From Chrysemys picta bellii (Eukaryota > Chordata > Testudines > Emydidae): 64,000 nucleotides of DNA. Positions 23,601 through 34,700 of this stretch are shown here, piece by piece. The stretch lies in assembly GCF_011386835.1 (NCBI RefSeq), contig NC_088800.1, positions 80,292,981-80,356,980 of the forward strand, given 5' to 3'. The notes under the pieces were generated by a model that worked only from the letters and a program-made list of their open reading frames with translations, had not been told where the DNA came from and made no database searches. Each line of letters opens with the position of its first letter. The stretch's first letter is position 1. A program made the translations under genes and the position numbers.

Positions 23601-25422
23601 CTTTTAATGAGGTAAAACCCACCCAGTGTAACAGACAACACCATTTGCTTTGTTCTGCTTTCTCAGTGAGGGCGCAGAGCAGATGTGAGGCTCCTGCACA
23701 GATAAGCGAACATATCTGTGGACTTTGGAGTAACAAGATAAAGGATAAGATGCTGCCGTGGGCAGGTAGCTGGAAACTAGTCCAGGCTACCTCCAGCTGT
23801 TTTACCAAGGGCTAGAGATCTTGCATGATACGTGCAGTATGTGTGTACAGAACTTACCTAGTACAGTCTGGTGACAGGAGTAGGGAGATTGCTCCAGGGT
23901 AATGTTGTTTCTTAGCATTTAACCAATAGTGCAGTAAAACCCACCTCTTTCCCCTGTTGCCTTCCAATGTGGCGAGAGGAAGGAACCAAATGTGCTAACA
24001 AATTGTGATTGATTGCTCTGCTGTCACCTCTCCCTCTAGCTACACATTTGTGTCATTCCTTATCACCACAGGCTGGATCCCACAAATTAGCCAGTTTTAT
24101 AGCAAGCTGGAGTATAGGTTGCATAGTTGTTGGTTCTAGAACTAACATGGTTGAGGTGTGGATCTGGAAATGTGGGGATTAGCATGGGTTGTTCTGATCT
24201 GTGCCAGGAACGAGGGTGGCCAAAACACGTCTCATTGAAAATTTGCAACACCTTCGTTGAGGGGACAACTTGTATTCGTATCCATAGTTGTTGGGTTTTT
24301 TGTTCTGTTGGTGGCTCATTCCATCATCTGACACAGTCTCCTCTTTGTGACATTGACACCAGTGCTTAATTTTTCCCAGGGCTGATCCCCGAGACCTCTT
24401 GTCTTGGCAGTTCAGAGCCCCGGCACTTCCAGGCTTGCTGCATCCGTTACGAATATAAAAAAAATTGCTTGAGCCCCAGCACCTCTTTCATTACAGATTA
24501 AATGCTGATTGACACCATCTCCACAGCAGCTGACTGTGACGTCACTGATGGCAGAAATCAAGTGGAGAATATGTTTCAGGAGGATTCAACCAATTGCAAG
24601 ATCTTGTTTTCTTGAAAAGTTCCTAATTCCCCAACGTGAGGAAAGTAAAATTCATGTATGTAAAATGCATAGTTAAGCCTAAATCAAAGAGCTTTTCCGA
24701 GTTTCTCTTGAACAATCGGCTGTTCTCAGATGAGTTTTGATCAGAAAAAGTACTACTTTGTTGAGGGAAAAGCAGCGATCAAGTGACCGTAAGGTGCTGA
24801 CCTGGGTTCGGTTGTCATACTCCCATACTCCAAGCTAACTGGGTTAATGTAGAGGAAAGGGTGTCTCTGTGCTCTGTAGCTTAATTCTGTGTTTCCTGTT
24901 AACAGGATCATCTTGTCCTCCACGGAGTGTTACATTGTGCATGAAATCTACAATGGGGAGAATGCTCAGGACCAGTTTGAGTACGAGCTGGAGCAGGCCC
25001 TGGAAGCCCAGTACAAATATATAGTGATAGAACCCACTCGCATCGGTGACGAGACCGCTCGCTGGATCACAGTTGGGAACTGCCTGCACAAGACCGCCGT
25101 CCTAGCAGGCACCGCTTGTCTCTTCACCCCTCTGGCACTTCCAGTAGATTATTCCCATTACATCTCCCTGCCTGCTGGCGTGCTGAGCATGGCCTGCTGC
25201 ACCCTCTACGGTATCTCCTGGCAGTTTGACCCTTGCTGCAAGTACCAAGTGGAGTATGATGCCTATAAACTTTCCCGCCTGCCCCTGCATACGCTCACTT
25301 CCTCCACTCCTGTGGTGCTGGTGAGAAAGGATGACCTGCACAGAAAGAGACTGCATAACACGATAGCACTCGCTGCCCTGGTGTACTGTGTAAAGAAGAT
25401 CTATGAACTCTATGTTGTATGA
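14632..25422 (+). CDS. TMEM11: TMEM11, whole spliced coding region, join(14632..14699,24906..25422)
   Basis: Two exons give 68 + 517 nt, or 194 residues plus stop; the human protein is 192. TMEM11 (PM1, Drosophila PMI) is a mitochondrial membrane protein that associates with the MICOS machinery and controls cristae and mitochondrial shape. The N terminus is low-complexity and basic (MAAWGRRRAGPG, then a Ser/Gly stretch to residue 20). The conserved body starts near residue 29 with TECYIVHEIYNGENAQDQFE. Two hydrophobic segments at about residues 86-103 and 109-128 are separated by only a short loop containing DYSHY, a hairpin typical of the family. The C terminus ends IYELYVV. The intron is GT-AG and splits the Arg23 codon after its second base. 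The start fits the human start exactly and carries a YY1/Kozak-type context. The frame is uninterrupted and near-identical to mammals after residue 29, so the gene is surely functional. Confidence 0.97.
14959..15700. repeat. G-rich composite minisatellite (82-bp and 130-bp units)
   Basis: The anchor ctgctggagtgagggggtgc recurs at 15041, 15171, 15253 and 15383, with a variant (ccagtggagtgagg) at 15513. Spacings are 130, 82, 130 and 130 bp. The 82-bp unit contains gaaggggagaccagtggggg and the 130-bp unit contains cagagaaaagaggagagcgg. Together they form a 212-bp composite unit repeated about twice, followed by an extra 130-bp unit and decayed copies. The + strand is almost purely purine, with many G runs. 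Long proline/serine-rich frames on the minus strand are products of this composition. Confidence 0.85.
22630..22650 (+). repeat. Poly-T run of 21
   Basis: Uninterrupted T run inside TMEM11 intron 1. It is not attached to a recognisable retroposon on either side. Confidence 0.8.
23158..23373. repeat. Foldback element with 11-bp target duplication
   Basis: Begins with tttcagagtagcagccgtgt and 'tagtctgtatccgc'. Then an arm of about 87 bases from about 23192 to 23278 is repeated as a near-perfect reverse complement up to 23372, around a loop of about seven bases (tatacat). The 11-mer caagaaagaag stands on both sides (23147-23157 and 23374-23384). A duplication of this length with a T-rich end points to retroposition with inversion rather than a cut-and-paste DNA transposon. 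Confidence 0.85.
24360..24507. mobile_element. Small hAT-type element (148 bp) with perfect 8-bp TSD
   Basis: Starts cagtgcttaat and ends attaaatgctg, imperfect terminal inverted repeats. The octamer attgacac is found directly before (24352-24359) and after (24508-24515), a perfect hAT-length duplication. Internal sequence is ...gagccccggcacttcc.... No coding capacity. It sits about 400 bp upstream of the TMEM11 exon 2 acceptor. Confidence 0.8.
24906..25422 (+). CDS. TMEM11: TMEM11 coding exon 2
   Basis: Follows an aacag acceptor (24901-24905) and completes Arg23. It reads IILSSTECYIVHEIYNGEN and onward through both membrane segments to the TGA at 25420-25422. The only clear departures from the mammalian protein are conservative, for example IIL for VSL at residues 24-26. 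Confidence 0.97.
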
Positions 25423-26365
25423 CTTCAGTAGGGAAAAGAGAAACCCACAAAGACAAGTGTATTAAGACTCCCACAGTAACATTTTTTTCCTCTGAGAAGC
25501 AGTGGAGACTGGGAAGGCGTTTGGTTTAATAGAGTTGTTATTTTTAAAATAACACATCACTGATGCACCAAGGTTTTTCAGTTCTTCATTACTCTTAAGA
25601 TGTGGATCTGCAGTGACTCGAGAGCTGTACGCTAGGCTGTGGGAGCCAAATCCAGCAGTGGAACGTTGATGGAAGAAAACTATATAAAGGGGGTGTGAAA
25701 GGTTTTTGGTTGTTTTTTTGGGAAACTTTTAAGTATATTGTTTAATTGTATACACAGAACCAGCCCAAAGTTATCATTGCCCATTAAAAGATGAGAATTT
25801 CAAATGCTTTTGCGCTTTTTACTACTAAAATGGCTCCTTTTTGGAGTTTGGTTCAAGTGGGGAGGGGACCTAACATTTTGCCATGGTAATTCACACTACT
25901 TATATACACAGCAGCAGTGCCCATGTGACCTTGCAATCTGATGAAGGGATGGCTTTGATGAGCAATGGGGTTTGTGACCTTCTGTGCATCACCAGTTGCT
26001 TCTTGGTGAAGGGGGCCAGTTGTGACGGTATTTATGATGATCTATCTTGAGCACTGATGCTCTGTTCTTAGACTGCAGTGCTGTTCTGACGCTTTCCCCC
26101 TGAGCTCAATGGGAACTGGTCTAAATTTCCTGTTGGTGCCAAGCACTTCTTGCTCAACTGACATACGGATTCTTCTCCAGTGTGGACATATCTCCATTGG
26201 GTGTAAGATTAAGTTCTCTTGGTGTGGTAGGTAAGTCTTAAACTGCATGGGAGTTAAGGACTCCAGAGGGGAGCAGCTGACAACTTCACCCTTGTCATAT
26301 TTTGTTACTGTCGCGCACATTTGTGCAACCACTATGTGAAATTAAAATAGTATTAGCAACATGTG
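25423..26365 (+). other. TMEM11: TMEM11 3' UTR with candidate poly(A) signals
   Basis: No coding frame continues. ATTAAA hexamers at 25783-25788 and 26341-26346 would give UTRs of about 0.4 or 0.9 kb. Which is used cannot be told from the sequence. Confidence 0.5.
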
Positions 26366-26906
26366 CCCTGATCATTTACTTCCTTTGGCATTGGTGGTAA
26401 CGTCTAGAGGAACTTGCCGTCAGTGCAAGAGGCCATCTACTGAACTGTGTAATTGCTAAGTAATTATGCCCTATTCTGGAATTTAAAAGAATTCAATCTA
26501 GTGCATAAATTCCTGTTTCCTAGCTGGAAACAGTCAAAATCTGCAGGAATGAAAAGCATTTGTAACTGGCCAAGCTTTCAAAACTGCATTTTAAAGAGTA
26601 GACGACAGAGGCGCCTGTCTCCTCCTGCCAGATGGGATGGCAGGTGTGATCTGCTATAGAACGGCAGCTCTGCTTCCCGTGTTTGTCCTGGACATGAGAG
26701 CAAAGCCCTGTAACCTGAACCGGGTATGTACAGGTGTACGGCCTGCTTAAATAGCTGTTGCAACTTGACCTCCAAAGCTGAGGCACTGACCTTGGAATGG
26801 AGTCACACAAGGTCAGAGACCAAACTAAACTCCCCTTTCTCCATATGGCACAGCAGGCCAGAAAACTCCCTGTCACGTCGAAATTTCAGCAGCATAGTTT
26901 GGCTGA

Positions 26907-26924
26907 GGTCTGGGATTTGTAGTC
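26907..26924 (-). promoter_or_regulatory. ZNF143-type motif away from a promoter
   Basis: The minus strand reads gactacaaatcccagacc, a good ACTACAANTCCCA match, about 1.5 kb downstream of the TMEM11 stop. Function unknown; it may belong to an old repeat. Confidence 0.35.
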
Positions 26925-27007
26925 TTCTGTTTTCATTTAAGCATCTGGTATGGAAGGCAAAGCTTTTGTTTCAGGCATATGTCCTCTCCCTGCACAGATA
27001 CAGGTAA

Positions 27008-27384
27008 GGCTATGTTTATGTCATGAAAGTCACATCCCTGACTTCCGGAGACCTCCAGGACATTCTCTGCTTCAGCCTCAGGGGCTGCAGAACTCGAGCT
27101 TACAGCCAGTGAGGCCCTCCTCAGGGTTCCAGCGACAGGGGGACACCTCGGTCGAGTGGCTGGGGGTGTCCCATTTCCTCTTTGGGAAATATGGTCACCC
27201 TGCAGCTTCCAGTGGCCGTGGGCAGAGGGAGAACCTCAAAGCTCCCAGCCACCACGGTGGTGGGGGAAACCATGGAGCTGCAGCAGCAAAAGTCACACAG
27301 GTCACGGCTTCTATGAATTTTTGTTTTATTGCCCGTGACCTGTCTGTGATTTTTACTAAAAATAACCATGACACAATCTTAGCC
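27008..27384. mobile_element. Nonautonomous DNA element with 'ggcta..gtcatg' ends
   Basis: Left end ggctatgtttatgtcatg and right end catgacacaatcttagcc are inverted relative to each other. Inside each end is a 'gtgac/gtcac' rich inner palindrome (ccctgacttccggagacc; gcccgtgacctgtctgtga). I could not find an unambiguous target duplication, so the superfamily is left open. Confidence 0.55.
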
Positions 27385-28786
27385 AATGACAGGCTAATGT
27401 TTCACAGCCCCCAAACAGCGTTTAAGTAACTCAAATGCTCAGATTTAGAAATGCCTATAAACAATGCCAAATGGAGGCTTTAAAGGGAGTTCTTGTGGAA
27501 TCAGGACTCAATTCACTTTTCTGACTCTTGGGCCTGGGCTGGCCTCACTCGACAATGGCCATTGTGAAAGCCCTGGCCTTTGTTCTGTTACAAAAGCTGC
27601 TAATACAGCTATCTCCAGCCAAGGTTAAAAGTAGCTGAGATGTCAGAGCTATTTTATTTATAGCAACAAGGAGCAGCTGCCTGCACTTTTTTTGTGTGTA
27701 GGGGGAGAAGAAACAAATGCTTTGTGCCCAGCCTGGGAGTTGTGCTTTTCCAACTCTTTCATTTCTCAAGTCTTGCCTTAAAGTCATCTGGAACGTACCA
27801 CTTGGCAGACGGTATCTAGCTGGCTTGGACTCCTGCTGCTGCACAAGGCGCTGGGATATTTCTGCACCTACCTCCTTTAGCAATGCTGTCCAAAGCAGAG
27901 GTTTCTGCCTGACGGGGAGAACTGGCAAGACCACTCATTTCCTTTCACTGCCAAGGAGCCTCTGTGCTGGTATCTGTCAGTGTCACTCCTTCCCTTGCCC
28001 AGGAGGGGTCACTGTGACTTGGAACTAAACCCTACCGGGCTCTCCTTGTGGGCATCTGGATCAGCTGAGGTTAAGTGATTTTTAAAAAATGGGTCAAAGG
28101 GTGGGGTATTTTTTTTATTACAAGCTGAAATGTGAACAGGCAGCTGGACCTACTTGCTACAGTGAGCAATTGTTCCATTTTTTTACAGTAACTGAGAGCT
28201 GTCACTGCATCCAAGGCATGACAGGACATGTGGAAACACACCTCACTTGAGCTCTAACTTTCAGAGGTCACTATCAAGGAAAGCCAGCAACTATCATGAA
28301 TGTTTGTCCCAGCAAAACAGATTGTGCCTTAATCACAAGAAGAATTCAGTGCTTTAAACACAAGAGAAATGTGCAGGTAGAAACAGTGAAGGCAGGATCC
28401 AGCTACCAGCTCGGGTGGAAGGGGAGATTCTGGATGGTGTACTAAAAATTTATTCTTCCTGTATGAAGTTCCTCCGAAGCCTCAGTAGTGTTTGGGGTGA
28501 AGCTCTTGGTATAGCAGGGGTAGGTGGGGGGAAGATAAAATGCTCTACCATGGTATGTGTAGGGAGAAACAGTCCAGAACTACCTGGAGTGATTTGACAG
28601 AGTGCAGCACCATTCCCTGGCTGCTAGTGAATTCTGTGCCATCTGAAAGCCACAGTGTGAGTTGTGAATGAAGCAGTGGCCTGTTCCTGAGACTGTCAGT
28701 TCTGCCTGTAAGGGGATTATCAGCAATAGGAGATAGTGAGGAGTCACTATAGAAGCTGAGGTTTAGGATGGCTGTGTCGGTTCACC

Positions 28787-28800
28787 GCCCCCCCCCCCCC
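28787..28800 (+). repeat. Poly-C run of about 14
   Basis: Homopolymer in the TMEM11-DHRS7B interval, followed by a second short C run. Confidence 0.7.
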
Positions 28801-30113
28801 ATCCCCCTTCAATGAACTGAGATGGGATGTAGCTGATTCCACCAAGGGAAGTCGGGGGATAAAAGCAAGTGCAAAGCATGGTCAGTAACCTACACAATGG
28901 AATGAGTTGTGCAGGTAGCCATCTGCACCAGCCCTGCTTACAAGAGCTACCCCCTCGCCTTTGTGTAAAGCTTGTAACCCTTGCAGGTGAGGTTCTCTTG
29001 GCCTGCAGGGGTTAGGATCCCTAGAGGGCAGCCTCCTCCCCAAAATGAGTACTCCAGTCCCTACTGCTGCCTGGCCACCATTCCTGCAGGTGGGATGCTC
29101 CGCTGCCATGGAGTGCTCGAAGTATCTTCTGAAACTTCATGAGGGAGAGGAAAAACTATTTTGCAATATGAATAATGTGCAAAATCCCCACTGGCTGCTA
29201 CAATGCTATTTCTGTAAATCCATTCAGTGTACAGTGCAGTTCTAAACCAATTTCATTATCAGGTAACATTCCTAGCTGCTTGAGGTGATGTGCCAGAGTG
29301 TACCTAGCCTTGTGGTGATCGCAAGCGGCATCTAGAATGGTAATTTGCCAATTTGTGCTCTGTTGGAACCACTGTTAGGGGCTGAAGATGGTGTAGGTGG
29401 AAGAGACTCGTAAGAAGTGCTGTATTCCACTAACAGTGCAAGGATCCAGGTAGGTTAAATGACATACTGGCTGTGTAGCAAGAACTACACAAAACATATC
29501 CATTGTAGGAAGGTATGAAAACTCAAGCTAGCAAACACAGAACAAGTTCCCCTCGGTAGAAGGGAAGCTCCCCTCCCAAGGAGGAAGTGGTTAAAGACAA
29601 CAGTGCCTGGTAATGCCTTGGATTTAAGTCTTAACTGGGAGATCCTTCAGCTTCAGTTAGTACAGCAGAAAGCTTCCAGCAGCCCCAACTTCAGCTCTGA
29701 GATTTTGCACAAGAAGCTTGTGGTGTCAGCCATCCAAGGAGTTGTAATGTTTATCTTGTTACCAGCTCTACAATGTAACGTTTTGCTAGGGCTTTAGGGG
29801 CAAGGGTCACCACAGAGCAGAAGCAAGTCAGTACTTTAAGGTGAAAACCTGAAGCAAGTTTCAGAGGGGAAGGCCCTCCAAGCCCCTCACCCTTGCAAAA
29901 GGCTGCCCTTCACAACTGAATAGAAGCTGGAGAGGGCTACTCTACAAGTGAGACTGTGCCCAAGCCAGCAGAGCCTAGGACTAAGGGGTATGGTGCTATA
30001 ATGTCATCTTAACTCCCCATTGGCAGGGCACCAGCACAGGAATGCCCCCAAATTAGCTTCAGCTGCCTTGCCTGACAGGGGCTGCAGCACAAAACACTTC
30101 ATTTCAAACCCTG

Positions 30114-31522
30114 AAGGGACACAGCGTACAACTTTTATTTCCATCATCACTTACAGGCAGGACACACACAAGAGTGGTAAAGTGCGCAGAAATGGAGACT
30201 AAGAATAAGCACAGGACATGGGCTAGCAGCTGAGTGCGGGGATTGGGTACGGATGGATTTTACTCGGTTTCTGCTATCAGGGTTTTTTTTAAATAAGGAA
30301 GCTAAGAATGAGTCAGCTCCCCTTCTGCCTGCCCTATCAAACAAGTGGAAAATGGAGCAACACCACCCTGCTTTAGGGTACAGATTCTAACCTTCCCACT
30401 AGTAACCAGTGTTCAGGAGAAGGGATGAGCGTCCTGCCTCCTTCTGTGAGGGAGATGCTCCGTTAGGCCCAGGGAAAATGGGAGACGAGACAGATAGTGC
30501 CCTCTCCCTGGAGCCTCAATGCTGAAGTTGTTTAGCAAGATACTGCTTCCACACTGTATTTTGGGGTAATAGGTCCCAATTAACACATAATGGCTTTAAA
30601 ACCGGTAAAAGCATATGGGTCTGTCTCCATTAGCTGCACCTACAGGTTCACTTCCCCCCCCCCCTTGTCATCACAAGGCTTGGTGCCTGGCACTAAAGGG
30701 GTCACAGCTTATTCCTTGCTCTAGGCACACAGCAGAACAATGCTGGGTGTCTGAGTGTTTTACAGTCAAAGGTTCACATTGGTGCTGCCGCCGCCGCCAC
30801 CTTTCGGGGGTTCCGTGCTTACATGACAGCAACATTCACTGGAGCCGAACGCTGCTGTGGAGGGCTGGTCGTTCTAGAGCTACTTTAGAAAAAGGCTAAT
30901 ACAAAAACTGATCTGAAGGCTAGGTGGCTTAATGGGTCACTTGTGCTCCATCCAGTGCAGATATCCACGGTGTCATTCCTAACCTGGAGCTGGGCACTTT
31001 AAACTGTTTAAAAAGCAGCACTGAACAGGTAATTTTGGCTTAAATCAAGTGATGCGGTGTACTAGGGACACAGTAGACCATTCCAACCCAAGGGATAACT
31101 TCTGGATCAGACTGGGGGCAGACTCTGCTCTGGAGAGCTCCTGGGTGAGGACTGAAGTTCACTGGGAGCACTGGGTGGGGAAAAATAACATCTATCCGCC
31201 TGTGCTTGGCTTTAGCCAGCACTGGTTCCTACTCACTGGAGAACAATAAAACTCAAAATGAGGGTGGGGAGAGTGGGAAAGGTTCTCCTCAGGTATCCTC
31301 CCCGGCAGCTTCAGCCAGTTCACCTGTAGTAGAGGAAGCCTTCTCTAGGTGATGGTGGGGCACTGGGCCTCCCGTGATCCGCACGGAACTTCCAACTCTG
31401 CACACAATGGTAAGCTGCAACCTTTTCAATTTGTTTCTTGAAGTAACACATCCATAGACCAAGCCAAGATGCCTGAGTTCGTTTCTTTGTCCTAGTCAAT
31501 GCCCATGAGAGCTGAGCTCTGA
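30114..31522 (-). other. DHRS7B: DHRS7B 3' UTR
   Basis: Downstream of the DHRS7B stop on the minus strand. The first canonical signal I find is AATAAA (minus) at 30134-30139, predicting cleavage near 30115 and a UTR of about 1.4 kb. No other gene is seen in it. Confidence 0.5.
30134..30139 (-). terminator. DHRS7B: Candidate DHRS7B poly(A) signal
   Basis: The minus-strand reading is AATAAA (plus: tttatt). Confidence 0.45.
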
Positions 31523-31728
31523 CTAAGAGTCCTTCGCTTTCCTCTCCTTTCTTGCTCTAGATGCCATAAAAGTGAAGAAGAGTCTGGGGGACAGAGTTCG
31601 CAGGTAAACAGCCAGGGAAGGCAGTAAGCCAGCTACGAGCACCTCCTTCTTCTTCTGCCCCACTGCATTAAGAACCACCTGAGCCACCTCTGCAGCTGTT
31701 CTGCCTTCAATGGTGTTCTTGTCCATAA
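31523..31728 (-). CDS. DHRS7B: DHRS7B coding exon 7 (last)
   Basis: Completes Val259 and runs [19 protein letters not shown]... to ...[15 protein letters not shown] and a TAG. The acceptor is tttacag. It encodes the C-terminal helical region and the basic tail, conserved with human DHRS7B ([12 protein letters not shown]). Confidence 0.96.
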
Positions 31729-34700
31729 CTGTAAAGAGCAAAGGGAAATCGGTATGCATGGCAGCAGGTAAGCACTCGTTTCTGAAGGGTTATTTCCCCA
31801 AGAAAGCTCAGCTCACATAGTGTTTTGTTGTCAGTGAGACTCTTGCTTTTAAACCAATTTCAGGTGGGTTTGTTGGGAGCCCAAGTTTGGAGTGATGGCT
31901 AAGCTCAGGTCAGTAGACGGGGTCCTCCCAGATCCCAGGCCCCTGCTCCACCACTGAAGCACGTGATCCACCAGAAGCATTAGTAGACATTTTAGTTCAG
32001 TTATGGATGGAGGTTCCAATGTTGAACGCTCTCACAAGTTTCACTTGCTGCCATTTGACTGCATAAATGCCAGGTGCATATTGACTGGCTGAAGTGAGGG
32101 AGAATATGGACAGTTTCCATAGTCCCCAAAGGGGGCTGGAGCTATAGTTCAATAATCTGAATTCATTTCCCTCCTTCCCTCTCAACTAACTGTCTCCTTT
32201 CTATTGTATATTCTTTGTATCCCTGTAACTAACAGAGACACAAGGTGGATGAGGTAATATTTTTTTTTAAATCAATAGAAGTTGGTCCAATAAAAGATAT
32301 TACCTCATCCACCTTCTCTCTAATATCCTGGGACCGATATGGCTACAGCAACACTAAGAAACACTGTCAATTAAAACAACGAGGAGTCTGGTGGCACCTG
32401 AAAGACTAACAGTTTTTTTGGGGCATAAGCTTTCCTGGGTAAAAAAAAAAACACTTCGTCAGATGCCCTAATAAATCTGTTAGTCTTTCAGGTGCCACCG
32501 GACTCCTCGGATACAGACTAACACGGCTATGCCTCTGATACTGTCAATTAAGCTCGTTTCAAACAGGTGTGGAGTGCCACAGAATTGGCTTGTTAAAAAT
32601 GCCAGCTCCTACATACCATTTAAAGCCCCTTGAGGTCCCTGTATAACCCCCAAATCGCAATTTATTCTTTGTGAGAGATCTCAGCTTTTGTGCTACTCCT
32701 TGGAGACACCCCTACAGCCAGCATCCAAAGCCGTTCCCTGAGGCAAACCCCATCCCCCAAACTCCTGAGGCCGATGCAACCCTTTTGTAGAACTCTGTTA
32801 ATGCAATCACTCTCTTGCCTGCAACATGGAGATCTGGCAAATTGCCGAGGCGGAGGCGTTGAGAGTAGTTTGTTAGCAGAGAAGTGATCTTGTTTCCTAT
32901 GAGTACAGAAGGCCAATCCTCACCTCCATAGCGAGATCCATCTGCAGTTACAGCATTGACAGACAGATTTGTCTGAATATAGCCAGGGCTCACAACAGTC
33001 ACATCGATTTCATACTGTTCCATCTCCGCTCGCAGACAGTCAAAAAAGGCCTGGGTGGCATGCTTGGAGGCTGCATCTGCAAAACACAACTTGGGCATGC
33101 AGTCAGAGGGAGGAGGAGCAGGGTTCAGGCTAATTTTTTCACCTGCAACCCCTCTGGCACTAGAGCACAGCACCATTTAACAGCACACTGCAACCCTGTA
33201 TTCCTTTGTTACAAGAAGCGAAGAACAGCAACTCTTAATGGAAGTTAGAGGCATTTTCAAAAGGTCATTACTCAAGTTGGAAGCTGGCCAGGATGCAGGG
33301 CTTCATATCTGACTTGGGCAGAAGGCCCTAGAACAATTCTCACATCTGATAAGAGAGCTGGAGTTCAGCATAGAAGAGCAACTGAGGAAATACATGGTTG
33401 AGGCAGAGCAGAGCGGGAATATAATTCCCAATAGCAGGACAGCAGGGCCTGGTATGACAAGGCATAGAGCAGGCTCAGGGAGCGGCTTCTTTACTTAATT
33501 AAAAACCTGATCACACAACAAGGTGGGAGCAGAGACAAGTCATACAGCCTAGGGCAGGACTTGTTCACCTCTTTTCCATGCATCCCCCCACCTCAACTGA
33601 GCTGCTGCCCAAAGTCTCTCTTCCCAGTCCAATAGGAATACTCTAATCCTCTGCCAGCATGGAGTCTGCAAGACTAGATAATCGGCATCTCTTTTCTTCC
33701 CTACTCCAGGCTCTCATTAAGTCCTGTCACCTTTATGCGGTCTCTCAAATCCATATACCCTTCATCATCCCAACTTCCAAAACCTAGGTCCATGCCTGGA
33801 GCATATTGTATCAGCTACCTCAGCTTCCACCTCTCATCTTGTTCTCCCCAAATCTAATCTATTCAAAACATTACCATTGTTATCTTCTTCTGCTGCTGCT
33901 CTGACCACGTCACAACCCCTTCTTGAAATCCTTCACTGGCTTCCCCTCTCCTTCTAGATCAAGTTCAAGCTCCTCCCCTATCGGACTCTTTACAGTTCCA
34001 CTCATTTCATCGTACAACCTGTCTCTGCATTCCTCCTTATTCTCTGTTCCCTCTTATCTCTCAGCTTTGTACCTGCTTTTCATCCTGCAGTCTATGCTTG
34101 AAATGGTCTCCAATTTCCCATGTTTCAAGCACTCTCCCTCTCTCCTTTCAAATCCCTATTTCCTTGAGGTCTCCGACACTAATTTTTTCACAGATTGCTC
34201 TTGTCTTGAGTCTGAATTATTACCCTTGTATGTCCAAATTCGACTGCAGGCTCTTCATGCCAAAGACCTTATCTGCTTATGCATTTTTTTGGTAAAGCAG
34301 TGTGCAATTTACTGTGCTCTTTAAGTAACAGGATACGCTTCTACGTTCCCAGGATCCTTATACCCAGGGAGAACTGTCACGCAGAAGCCAGGAAAAGAGC
34401 AAGGATAAACGGCAATATGATTATGGAACTAAATCCTAGTAACTAAAGTTTGCAGGGGTTCTCAGACACTAGCATGGATTGATGCCATGAAGCTGTCAGG
34501 GTAAGGAAGGAGATCCTGGCCTGCCCTCCCCTGAGAATTTTAGACCAGAGCTTCAGTCTCTGAAGATTTTAAGACTTGTGTTCAAGGCTCCCCTCCCTTG
34601 AACACTTCTGACCACTGTGTCAGAGGGTTGAGCCCACATTGAAAATGTTCCACAGCTCTTGCATTTCATGCATAGTGCCTCCTCCAAGGATGGGAGCAGT

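Larger units (their letters stand above)
14700..24905 (+). other. TMEM11: TMEM11 intron 1 (10.2 kb)
   Basis: A GT-AG intron (gtgagg ... aacag). It begins with a G-rich composite minisatellite (14959-15700). It also holds a 21-base poly-T run (22630-22650), a foldback element (23158-23373) and a small hAT-type element (24360-24507). Between about 15.8 and 22.6 kb I see mostly unique-looking, AT-richer sequence with no supported exon. Confidence 0.85.
26366..30113. other. TMEM11-DHRS7B convergent intergenic region
   Basis: Contains a ZNF143-type motif (26907-26924), a DNA element of the 'ggcta..gtcatg' type (27008-27384) and a poly-C run at about 28787-28800. The remainder is non-coding sequence with no repeat I can name. 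No gene is supported. Confidence 0.5.

Noticed and set aside
33923..34324. 133-codon + frame in DHRS7B intron 5
   Set aside because: Ser/Leu-rich text from a decayed LINE-like repeat without an intact domain.
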